From Gammaproteobacteria bacterium (GTDB lineage: Bacteria > Pseudomonadota > Gammaproteobacteria > Steroidobacterales > Steroidobacteraceae): a stretch of DNA of 64,000 nucleotides. Within the stretch, counting starts at the first letter, position 1, and each line of letters begins with the position of its first letter. The stretch covers positions 1-64,000 of the forward strand of contig JANXYK010000001.1 in the NCBI GenBank assembly GCA_025350055.1, given 5' to 3'. Under the pieces are notes generated by a model. The model worked only from the letters and a program-made list of their open reading frames with translations, was not told the origin of the DNA and made no database searches. This document shows, piece by piece, positions 55,784-63,163 of the stretch. The position numbers were made by a program, and so were the translations under genes.

Positions 55784-56248
55784 TCACTCGAGAGTGAGGA
55801 TGAACTGCCAGTGAACCTCACTCACCGGCGTCACCGAGAGGCGATTGCCGCGACGTAGCAGCAGCATGCCGAGCAGTTTGCCCTCTTCATGTGCGCGCAG
55901 TTCATCGAGCGTGATGATGCGCTTGAGGCGACGCTGCAGCCGTACATCGATCGCGACCCAGCGCGGTGCAGCCGGATCGCTCGTGGCATCGAAATGCGCA
56001 TTGCGCCGCTCGAACTGACTTGGATCAGCGTAGGCGGCACGCACTACCGAGGCGATGCCAGCGACGCCTGGCTGTGCGCAGCTCGAGTGATAGATGAAGG
56101 CCTGATCCGTGCGCTTGACCTCATCGCGCAGGTAGTTGCGGGCCTGGTAGTTGCGCACGCCATCCCAGGGCGCAGTGCGGCGCGGGCGTTTCGCCAGGTG
56201 ATCGATGCCAAATACCTCGGGTTCGGTCTTGAGCAGCCAGTAACCCAT
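55784..56248 (-). CDS. EVE domain-containing protein
   Basis: 154 residues from the ATG at 56248, which has GGGAG nine bases upstream; a GTG lies two codons earlier. The EVE (PUA-like) fold is recognised by YWLLKTEPEVFGIDHL, WDGVRNYQARNYLRD, AFIYHSSCAQPGVAGIASVV and the C-terminal PVSEVHWQFIL. EVE proteins bind modified bases in RNA or DNA; stand-alone copies like this are common housekeeping genes. It follows ygfA directly. Confidence 0.9.
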   Translation of the reverse strand: MGYWLLKTEPEVFGIDHLAKRPRRTAPWDGVRNYQARNYLRDEVKRTDQAFIYHSSCAQPGVAGIASVVRAAYADPSQFERRNAHFDATSDPAAPRWVAIDVRLQRRLKRIITLDELRAHEEGKLLGMLLLRRGNRLSVTPVSEVHWQFILTLE

Positions 56249-56254
56249 CGGCAC

Positions 56255-56872
56255 TTACTCCCGGCGGGCGTGGCGCAGCCCGAGTTCGGTGATCACGGCA
56301 TCGAGCGGTACGTCGTGCGCAGCGGCCTCGATGTGCTCCAGTCGCTGGCACTCGAAGGCTACGCCCACCAGCAGTGGCCGCGGCCAGAAGGGCACCGGGG
56401 GCGCGCTCGCCGCCGTGCTCGCGTGCGCCGCCCGCAGCCGCTCTGGCGTACGCGCGCCCAGCATCCGGTCGTAATAGCCGGCGCCATTGCCGATGCGGTA
56501 GCCCGCGGCGTCAAAGCCCACCATCGGAATCACCACGAGGTCAAGCTGACGGATATCCAGTATCGGCGTGCCCTTGGGCTCGGCGATGCCCATGCGGTTG
56601 CGCGGCATGGGTCGGCCGCAATCGCGCCGGAATTCCATGGTGTATTGGTAGAAGTTCGAGATGGTAGGCAGGTACAGCCGGCAGCCGCGGCGCAGCGCCA
56701 GTGCGCGCAGGCCCGTGCTCGGTACCTCGCTGCCGAAATGGGAGTACATGCCGACCGCGGCGCCGCGGCGCAGCTGCGGCAGACGCGCCACCGCCGCCTC
56801 GATGCGCCGTGTGAGCACCAGGCGCCGCCACAGCGGTATGGCATTGCGACGCGCACGCAGCGCGCGCCGCAA
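56255..56872 (-). CDS. ygfA: 5-formyltetrahydrofolate cyclo-ligase
   Basis: 205 residues from a TTG start; no better in-frame start lies between it and the 6S RNA. Signatures: RGCRLYLPTISNFYQYTMEF, GIAEPKGTPILDI, DLVVIPMVGFDAAGYRIGNG and GAGYYDRML. It converts 5-formyl-THF to 5,10-methenyl-THF. The zapA-ssrS-ygfA order is the classic gammaproteobacterial one, and co-transcription with 6S RNA is likely. Confidence 0.93.
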   Translation of the reverse strand: MRRALRARRNAIPLWRRLVLTRRIEAAVARLPQLRRGAAVGMYSHFGSEVPSTGLRALALRRGCRLYLPTISNFYQYTMEFRRDCGRPMPRNRMGIAEPKGTPILDIRQLDLVVIPMVGFDAAGYRIGNGAGYYDRMLGARTPERLRAAHASTAASAPPVPFWPRPLLVGVAFECQRLEHIEAAAHDVPLDAVITELGLRHARRE

Positions 56873-56934
56873 CTGGCGGCGCGCCTGGCGTTGCGCATTG
56901 CTGATGTCAGTTACGGTGCGGCTGGCAGGAATAA

Positions 56935-57126
56935 GGCGTCACCCGTAGATGCCGATGCAGACCGTCGCTCTCGAACCAGAGCAACAGGTGGGACGTCCTG
57001 CAGCAGGTAAGGCTTTCTGCCCGGGGCAGACCTGCACAATGCTGCCAACTAGGAAAAATCCCGAGGGTGTTTCAATTAGGGTCGAGAAGTAACCCGGCCC
57101 GCTGTCGAACACCACAGGCGACGCGG
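56935..57126 (-). ncRNA. ssrS: 6S RNA
   Basis: The closing stem pairs GCGTCGCCTGTGG (minus strand, 57124-57112) with CTACGGGTGACGC (56948-56936), 13 consecutive pairs including wobbles, enclosing 189 bases, the size of 6S RNA. Inside, GTTCGACAGCGGGCC, AGAAAGCCTTA and GTCTGCATCGGCATCTACGG resemble the conserved E. coli blocks GTTCGCAAGCGGGCC, AGAAGCCTTA and GCCTGCGGCGGCATCTCGG. It lies between zapA and ygfA as in other Gammaproteobacteria. 6S RNA sequesters sigma-70 RNA polymerase in stationary phase. Exact ends are approximate. Confidence 0.88.
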
Positions 57127-57139
57127 GAGTCACTCTACA

Positions 57140-57466
57140 CTAAAGATCGAGCTGCTGTCCCTTCTGCAGGGCGGTTTCCACGCGTTCGCGCAACTGGCGC
57201 ACACGCGTGCCGGTCTCTGATAGTGAAGCGTGATCCCGATCACGCAGGCGCAGCAGTTCATTGGCAATATTGAGGGCCGCCATCACCGCGATGCGATCGG
57301 CGCCGGTCACCTTGCCGGTATCGCGGATCTCCTTCATGCGGGTGTTGAGGAACGCGGCGCTGTCGATCAGGTCGCTGCGTTCATCGCTCGGGCAGGCGAC
57401 GAAATAGTCCTTGTCGAGGATGCGCACGCTCACGCGGGTGGCGTCGCTGTCAGCCGCGGATTTCAC
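57140..57466 (-). CDS. zapA: cell division protein ZapA
   Basis: 108 residues from a GTG start overlapping the previous stop (GTGA). ZapA signatures: VSVRILDKDYFVACPSDERS, ADRIAVMAALNIANELL and a C-terminal coiled coil (LRERVETALQKGQQ). ZapA bundles FtsZ filaments at midcell. It precedes the 6S RNA gene. Confidence 0.95.
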   Translation of the reverse strand: MKSAADSDATRVSVRILDKDYFVACPSDERSDLIDSAAFLNTRMKEIRDTGKVTGADRIAVMAALNIANELLRLRDRDHASLSETGTRVRQLRERVETALQKGQQLDL

Positions 57467-57696
57467 GCGCTGCGTTCCATGGCCTTGAGGCGCCCGATCA
57501 TCGCTTCGACGCGCGCGCGCACCTGTTCGCTGCGGTTCATCACCGTGGTTTTCTCCGCCGCCAGCGTGTCCTGGCGGGCGCGCAGCGCACGATTTTCGTC
57601 CTTGAGGCGCAGCAGGGTGGTGACCAGTTCGTCGACGCGTTTTTCCAGGCGCTTGAGTTCCGCGTCGACCGAAGCGCTGCGATTGCTCTCATTCAT
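57463..57696 (-). CDS. small coiled-coil protein (TIGR02449-like)
   Basis: 77 residues from the ATG at 57696. Almost entirely coiled coil: LKRLEKRVDELVTTLLRLKD, ENRALRARQDTLAAEK and NRSEQVRARVEAMIGRLKAM. Proteins of this type commonly lie directly upstream of zapA and resemble ZapB. It overlaps zapA by four bases, suggesting a shared role in division. Confidence 0.8.
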   Translation of the reverse strand: MNESNRSASVDAELKRLEKRVDELVTTLLRLKDENRALRARQDTLAAEKTTVMNRSEQVRARVEAMIGRLKAMERSA

Positions 57697-57834
57697 GCGA
57701 AAACTATAGTTCCGCGCGCGCGGCGCGGTCAATCGAAATACGCAGGTAGCTGCACGTGGGCGCCGCTGGAAGTTGCGCCCGACCAGTCCCGGGCCCTACC
57801 ATCCAGCCGCAATGGCCCATGTTCCGGACCTGCA

Positions 57835-58434
57835 GTGCACCGCCACCACAACTACCTCGACATCCAGCGCCATTTGTCAGAATCCCGCGCACTGACCGAC
57901 GCTGCGGAGGCGCACGGCACCTTGAGCGGTGCCCTGTGTGCTTGCGCCGGCTACCGGCTGGGTGACTGGCTGGCGGAAATCCTCCCTGAGGATGCCCTCG
58001 GCGGCGCGACTGACGAACTGCTGCTGGCCGTGTTTGAAAGTACGCAGGCGGCGCTGACTGGCACGCAGATGCAGTTCGAACTGCTGCTCCCCGACGATTC
58101 CCTGCCGCTGGCACGGCGTACCGAGGCCCTGGGCCTGTGGTGCAACGGTTTTGTCTATGGCCTCGGCATGAACGGCGCCGATGATCCGGAGAAACTGCCC
58201 GGTGATGCCGGTGAAATCGTGCGCGACCTGAGCCAGATCATGCGCGCCGGCGTCGATGAGGGCGATGGGCTCGAGGCCAACGAGAGTGCGCTCACCGAGC
58301 TGATCGAATTCGTGCGCGTCGGCGTACAGGTGGTCTTCGAGTACTTGAGCGAGCTGCGCGCGCCGGCCACGGTGCCGGCGGGCGCCAGCATTCCCGGCGA
58401 GCTGCCGCAGCAACCCCCAGGCCGATTACATTGA
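57835..58434 (+). CDS. ygfB: UPF0149 family protein YgfB
   Basis: 199 residues from a GTG start; the two nearby ATGs are out of frame. Family features are AEAHGTLSGALCACAG, the LWCNGFVYGLGM segment and the ESALTELIEFVRVGVQVVFE helix. In Pseudomonas YgfB affects AmpDh3 and beta-lactam resistance. It heads the ygfB-pepP-ubiH-ubiI cluster and diverges from the zapA group. Confidence 0.9.
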   Translation: MHRHHNYLDIQRHLSESRALTDAAEAHGTLSGALCACAGYRLGDWLAEILPEDALGGATDELLLAVFESTQAALTGTQMQFELLLPDDSLPLARRTEALGLWCNGFVYGLGMNGADDPEKLPGDAGEIVRDLSQIMRAGVDEGDGLEANESALTELIEFVRVGVQVVFEYLSELRAPATVPAGASIPGELPQQPPGRLH

Positions 58435-58450
58435 AGCGGAACCCCAAACG

Positions 58451-59767
58451 ATGAAGAAGCCGATGGACGAGGAATTCGCCCGCCGCCGCCGCCAGCTGAT
58501 GCGCATCATGGGTCGTGATGCCATCGCCATCCTGCCGGCGGCACCCATGCGCACGCGCAACAACGACGTGCACTATGGCTACCGGCAGGACAGCGATTTC
58601 CACTACCTGAGCGGTTTCCCCGAGCCCGAGGCGGTGGTGGCGCTGATTCCAGGCCGTCCGCAGGGCGAATACGTGATGTTCGTGCGCGAGCGCAATGCCG
58701 AGCGCGAGATCTGGGACGGCAAGCGCGCCGGCCCCGAGGGTGCGCGCCGCCAATACGCTGCCGACGATGCCTTCCCGATCACCGATATCGACGAGATCCT
58801 GCCCGGGCTCATCGAGAGCCGTACGCGCGTGTATCACACCATGGGCGTGTACCACGACTTCGACCAGCGCATCGTCAGCTGGGTGAACACGCTGCGTGCG
58901 CAGGCGCGCTCCGGTGCGCATCCGCCGCAGGAGTTTGTGTCGCTCGACCACGTGCTGCACGACATGCGTCTCTACAAGAGCCGGCGCGAGCTGGCGCTGA
59001 TGCGCCGCTCGGGCCAGATCGCCGCGGGTGCGCACGTGCGTGCGATGAAATTCTGCCGCCCGGGGCGGGGCGAGCACGAGGTGATGGCCGAGATCGTGCA
59101 CGAGTTCGGGCGCCACGCGGCCGACACCTCGTATTACCCGATCGTCGGCGGCGGCGCCAATTCCTGCGTGCTGCACTACAACGACAACAACCAGCCGCTC
59201 AAGGCAGGCGACCTGCTATTGATCGACGCCGGCTGCGAGCACGAGTACTACGCCTCGGACATCACCCGCACCTTTCCGGTCAGCGGTCGCTTTACGCCCG
59301 AGCAGCGCGCGGTCTACAACGTGGTGCTGGCGGCGCAGCATGCGGCCTTCGCTAAGGTGAAGCCTGGCAATCACTGGGACGAGCCACACAATGCGGCGGT
59401 GCGCGCGATCACCCAGGGGCTGGTGCGCATTGGCCTGCTCAAGGGTCCGCTGAACAGCCTGATACGCGACGGCGCCTACAAGCGCTTCTTCATGCACCGC
59501 ACCGGTCATTGGCTGGGCATCGACGTGCACGATGTCGGTGACTACAAGGTGGGCGATGAGTGGCGCATCTTCGAGCCGGGCATGGTGCTCACCGTGGAGC
59601 CGGGCATCTACATTCCCGCCGGCAGCAAGGGTGTGCCCAAGGCCTTCTGGAACATCGGCATCCGCATCGAAGATGACGTGGCGGTCACCCGCAATGGCTG
59701 TGAAGTGCTAACCGATGGCGTGCCCACCGATGCCGACGCAATCGAGAAGCTGATGGCGGCTGCATGA
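58451..59767 (+). CDS. pepP: Xaa-Pro aminopeptidase
   Basis: 438 residues. M24B metallopeptidase (pita-bread fold). The N-terminal domain has DAIAILPAAPMRTRNNDVHY and YRQDSDFHYLSGFPEPEAV. The metal-binding region includes LLIDAGCEHEYYASDITRTF, HRTGHWLGIDVHDVG and VEPGIYIPAGSKGVP. It removes residues preceding proline. Its stop overlaps the ubiH ATG by four bases. Confidence 0.96.
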   Translation: MKKPMDEEFARRRRQLMRIMGRDAIAILPAAPMRTRNNDVHYGYRQDSDFHYLSGFPEPEAVVALIPGRPQGEYVMFVRERNAEREIWDGKRAGPEGARRQYAADDAFPITDIDEILPGLIESRTRVYHTMGVYHDFDQRIVSWVNTLRAQARSGAHPPQEFVSLDHVLHDMRLYKSRRELALMRRSGQIAAGAHVRAMKFCRPGRGEHEVMAEIVHEFGRHAADTSYYPIVGGGANSCVLHYNDNNQPLKAGDLLLIDAGCEHEYYASDITRTFPVSGRFTPEQRAVYNVVLAAQHAAFAKVKPGNHWDEPHNAAVRAITQGLVRIGLLKGPLNSLIRDGAYKRFFMHRTGHWLGIDVHDVGDYKVGDEWRIFEPGMVLTVEPGIYIPAGSKGVPKAFWNIGIRIEDDVAVTRNGCEVLTDGVPTDADAIEKLMAAA

Positions 59768-61011
59768 GCCCTGCCGCGCCGACCCGCGTGGATGTCGCGA
59801 TCGTCGGCGGCGGCATGGTGGGTGCAACCGTGGCGCTCGCGCTCGCGGGCACGCAGCTGCGGGTCGCGTTGGTCGAAGCCGTACGCTTCGATGCCGCGGA
59901 GCAGAGCAGCTTCGATGATCGCACCACGGCGCTGGGCAACGGCAGCCGGCGCATCCTCGAGACCCTGGGTGCGTGGCCTTTGATGGCGGCGCATGCCAGT
60001 CGCGTGAGTGAAATCCAGGTGTCCGAAGCGGGACGCTATGGCGGTGCGCGCCTGCGTGCCGCCGAACAGGGGCTGGAAGCGCTGGGTTACCTGGTTTCGA
60101 ACCGCCACATTGGCGCGGCGCTGTGGCAGCGGCTGTCGCAGCAGCCGGGATTGCAGTTGCGGGTGCCGGCGCGCGTGCACGAGGCGCAGTTCGAGGCCGA
60201 TTGCGTGCGCCTGCAGCTGGCGTCTGCTGCGCAGGAATGCGTCGAGGCGCGCGTGGTGATCGCCGCTGATGGCGCGCAGTCGCTGCTGGCTCGCACCGCG
60301 GGCATCGCCAACGCGGTCGAGGACTACCAACAGGTCGCGGTGGTGGTGCAGGTCAGCACCGATCGCGCGGCCAATGGCGTGGCGCACGAGCGCTTCACAC
60401 CCAGCGGGCCGCTGGCCGTGCTGCCGCTGCGCGATGGCCGCCATACCATCGTCTGGACTCTGACACCCGAGCGCGCGCGGGCCGTGCTGGCGCTCGAGGA
60501 TGCGGCCTTCATCAGCGAGCTGCAGCAGTGTTTCGGCTGGCGCATCGGACGCATCCTCGCGGCCAATGCGCGTGCCTCCTATCCCTTGCGGTTGTCACGC
60601 GCAGGCAGCATGCGCGGTCCGCGCCTGGCGCTGGTGGGCAATGCGGCACAGGCACTGCACCCGGTGGCTGGCCAGGGGTTCAACCTGGGATTGCGCGACG
60701 CCGCGCTGCTGGCCGAGATACTCGCGGCCGCCGCCGATCCTGGTGATCCGGCGGTGCTTGAAGACTACGAGCGCCGCCGTGCCACCGACCGGCGCGGCAT
60801 GATCGGTTTCACGGATGGCCTGGTGCAGATGTTCGGCAGCGATCGCGCCGCCGTGGTCGCCGTGCGCAGCCTCGGGTTGCAGCTGTTCGATCTGATGCCT
60901 GCTGCCAAGCGCGCGCTGTCGGCGTTGAGCTGGGGTTTCGGCGGCGATACGCCGCGCCTGATGCGCGGCCTGCGCCTGAACCCGCGCCAGGGCAATGGTG
61001 AGCGGCCGTGA
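59764..61011 (+). CDS. ubiH: 2-octaprenyl-6-methoxyphenol hydroxylase (UbiH)
   Basis: 415 residues. Flavin monooxygenase of the UbiH/Coq6 family: FAD GxGxxG motif VAIVGGGMVGATVALAL, DDRTTALGNGSRRILETLG, the DG motif VVIAADGAQSLL, and GNAAQALHPVAGQGFNLGLR. It hydroxylates a ring carbon in aerobic ubiquinone synthesis. Coupled to pepP and to the next hydroxylase by ATGA/GTGA overlaps. Confidence 0.93.
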   Translation: MSPAAPTRVDVAIVGGGMVGATVALALAGTQLRVALVEAVRFDAAEQSSFDDRTTALGNGSRRILETLGAWPLMAAHASRVSEIQVSEAGRYGGARLRAAEQGLEALGYLVSNRHIGAALWQRLSQQPGLQLRVPARVHEAQFEADCVRLQLASAAQECVEARVVIAADGAQSLLARTAGIANAVEDYQQVAVVVQVSTDRAANGVAHERFTPSGPLAVLPLRDGRHTIVWTLTPERARAVLALEDAAFISELQQCFGWRIGRILAANARASYPLRLSRAGSMRGPRLALVGNAAQALHPVAGQGFNLGLRDAALLAEILAAAADPGDPAVLEDYERRRATDRRGMIGFTDGLVQMFGSDRAAVVAVRSLGLQLFDLMPAAKRALSALSWGFGGDTPRLMRGLRLNPRQGNGERP

Positions 61012-62312
61012 GCGCCGATTTCGATGTCGTGGTCATCGGTGCGGGTCCGGTGGGCGCCACCACCGCGAGCCTGCTGGCGCGTCATAGTGGCATTGCGCCC
61101 GAACGCATTGCGTTGCTGGCGCCCGAGCTTGCGACACTCACAGCCAATGCCGCGCGCGATTCCACTGCGCGTAACGCAACTACGCGCGGCGCAACTGCGC
61201 ATGGCGCGGCCGCACCCGAGCTGCGCGTTTCCGCACTCTCGCGCGCCAGCGAGCAGATCCTCGGCGCGGCGGGTGCCTGGGAACGCCTCGATTACGCGCG
61301 CCTGTGCGCCTATGAGCGCATGCGCGTCTGGCATGCCTCGACGCCCGCGGACGGGCCTGAGGTGCTGTGCTTCGATGCCGCCGAACTCGCGGAGCCCAAC
61401 CTCGGGCACATCGCGGAGAATCGTGCACTCGCGCTGGCGGCATGGGCCGCGCTGCAGGAAGCCGGCGGCCAGCTGATCTCCGATCGCGCCACCGGCATGC
61501 ACAGCGATGAGGATGGCGTGCAGCTGCAATGCGGGAGCACAACGCTGCGCGCGCGCCTGGTGGTGGGCGCGGATGGCGCGCATTCACAGGTGCGCGAATG
61601 GCTGGGTATTGGCATGAACAGCCATGACTATCGGCAGAGCGCCATCGTCGCCAACATCGCTACTGCGAAACCGCACCAGCATACGGCCTGGCAGCGTTTC
61701 CTGGCCAGCGGCCCGCTGGCGCTGTTGCCGCTGTTCGATGGTGGCTGCTCGATCGTCTGGTCGGCTGACAGCGCGCTGGCCGAAGAACTGATGGCGCTGC
61801 CGGCAGCGGATTTCGCTGCGCGGCTCGATGCGGCTTCCGATCATGTGCTGGGCCGCACGCGCCTGTGCAGTGAGCGACTGGCAGTGCCGTTGCAGCGGCG
61901 CATGGCACAGCAACTGATCGGCCCGCGCGTGGCGCTGCTGGGCGATGCAGCACATGTCGTGCATCCGCTGGCCGGGCAGGGCGTGAACCTCGGTTTCCTC
62001 GACGCCGCGGCGCTCGCCGAGGCACTGGCCGCGGCAGTGCGCGAACGTGAGGATCCGGGTGCCACGCGCGTGCTGCGCGGTTACGAGCAGGCGCGCCTCG
62101 CGCACAATGCGCTGATGAGCGTGGCAATGAGCGCCTTCAATGCAGTGTTCTCGCGCGAGTCGGGGGCAGCGGGCTGGTTCGCCGCAAGGCTGCTGGGTCT
62201 CGCGGGTGCGCGGGCTGTGACACGGCGCTGGTTCGCGCGTCGTGCGCTGGGGCTCAGTGGTGAACGACCGGCACTGGCGCGCGCGGCGCAACTGCCCAGG
62301 AGTGCTGCCTGA
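61008..62312 (+). CDS. ubiI: ubiquinone FAD-dependent hydroxylase (UbiI/VisC-like)
   Basis: 434 residues from a GTG start overlapping ubiH. Second flavin hydroxylase of the pair: FDVVVIGAGPVGATTASLLA, RVSALSRASEQILGAAGAWE, VVGADGAHSQVREWLGI and LLGDAAHVVHPLAGQGVNLG. E. coli has ubiH-ubiI in the same place, where UbiI does the C5 hydroxylation. The exact regiospecificity of the two proteins here is inferred from order. An Ala/Thr-rich insertion lies near residues 45-60. Confidence 0.9.
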   Translation: MSADFDVVVIGAGPVGATTASLLARHSGIAPERIALLAPELATLTANAARDSTARNATTRGATAHGAAAPELRVSALSRASEQILGAAGAWERLDYARLCAYERMRVWHASTPADGPEVLCFDAAELAEPNLGHIAENRALALAAWAALQEAGGQLISDRATGMHSDEDGVQLQCGSTTLRARLVVGADGAHSQVREWLGIGMNSHDYRQSAIVANIATAKPHQHTAWQRFLASGPLALLPLFDGGCSIVWSADSALAEELMALPAADFAARLDAASDHVLGRTRLCSERLAVPLQRRMAQQLIGPRVALLGDAAHVVHPLAGQGVNLGFLDAAALAEALAAAVREREDPGATRVLRGYEQARLAHNALMSVAMSAFNAVFSRESGAAGWFAARLLGLAGARAVTRRWFARRALGLSGERPALARAAQLPRSAA

Positions 62313-62512
62313 TGAAACTGCTGCTGTGGCTGATCCTGCTGGTGTTGTGCTGGCCGCTGGCCTTGCTCGCACTGATAATCTGGCCGATAGTCTGGCTGAT
62401 TTCGCTGCCGCTGCGGGCGGTGGGTATCGCGCTTGAGGGCGTTTTCGCGCTGCTGCGTGCGATCATCATGCTGCCCGCGCGAGTGCTGGGCGGTGGCGGC
62501 GCGGCGCGCTGA
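62312..62512 (+). CDS. small hydrophobic membrane protein
   Basis: 66 residues, mostly hydrophobic: KLLLWLILLVLCWPLALLAL, then IIWPIVWLISLPLRAVG and GVFALLRAIIMLPARV. Two membrane segments or a re-entrant hairpin are likely. Its ATG overlaps the ubiI stop (TGATG), so it is translated from the ubi transcript. No family is recognised; a link to the ubiquinone enzymes is only positional. Confidence 0.6.
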   Translation: MKLLLWLILLVLCWPLALLALIIWPIVWLISLPLRAVGIALEGVFALLRAIIMLPARVLGGGGAAR

Positions 62513-62551
62513 AGGGCGCGCGCGCCGCAACTACAATCAAGAGGTACAACC

Positions 62552-63148
62552 ATGTTACGCATCGATCGACTGCTGGTTTGCTCCTGGGTACTGCTGCTGG
62601 CGGCTGTGGCCGTGCCGCTGCCCGCTTTGGCCTCAGGCAGCAGCGCGGCACCCGGCGGCTCGCAGCCCGCCTACAGCGACGATGAGGTCGTCAAGGCGGC
62701 CAACGATTTCTTCAAGAACGGCGCCGCTGATCTCGGCAAGGTGTTGGGCAAGGTACTGAAGGAAAAAGGCCAGCCGGTAGCCATCATCCGTGGCGAAGAA
62801 GCCGGCGGCGCGATCGGCGTAGGGCTGCGCTATGGTCATGGCGATCTGATCTACAAGGGCGGCGCGGGTCGCAAGATCTACTGGCAGGGTCCGTCCATCG
62901 GCTTCGATGTTGGTGGCAATGCAGTCAAGGTGTTTGCGCTGGTGTATGACCTGCCGACCGCCGAGCGGCTGTTCCGGCGCTTCCCCGGCATAGAGGGCAG
63001 CCTCTACTTCGTCGGCGGTTTCGGTGTGAACTACGTGCAGGGCGACAAGACCGTGATTGCACCGGTGCGCTTTGGCGTTGGCTGGCGCCAGGGCATCGCC
63101 ATCAGCTACATGCATTTCTCGCCGACCAAGCGCATCAATCCGTTCTAA
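62552..63148 (+). CDS. EipA/DUF1134 family envelope protein
   Basis: 198 residues with a Sec signal peptide cleaved after about residue 27 (LPALASG). The mature domain matches DUF1134: YSDDEVVKAANDFF, IIRGEEAGGAIGVGLRYGHG, IYWQGPSIGFDVGGNAVKVF, LVYDLPTAERLFRRFPGIEG and GSLYFVGGFGVNYV, ending SPTKRINPF. EipA of Brucella is a periplasmic protein needed for envelope integrity. The family is best known in Alphaproteobacteria. Confidence 0.85.
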   Translation: MLRIDRLLVCSWVLLLAAVAVPLPALASGSSAAPGGSQPAYSDDEVVKAANDFFKNGAADLGKVLGKVLKEKGQPVAIIRGEEAGGAIGVGLRYGHGDLIYKGGAGRKIYWQGPSIGFDVGGNAVKVFALVYDLPTAERLFRRFPGIEGSLYFVGGFGVNYVQGDKTVIAPVRFGVGWRQGIAISYMHFSPTKRINPF

Positions 63149-63163
63149 ACAGCAGGAGTCCGC

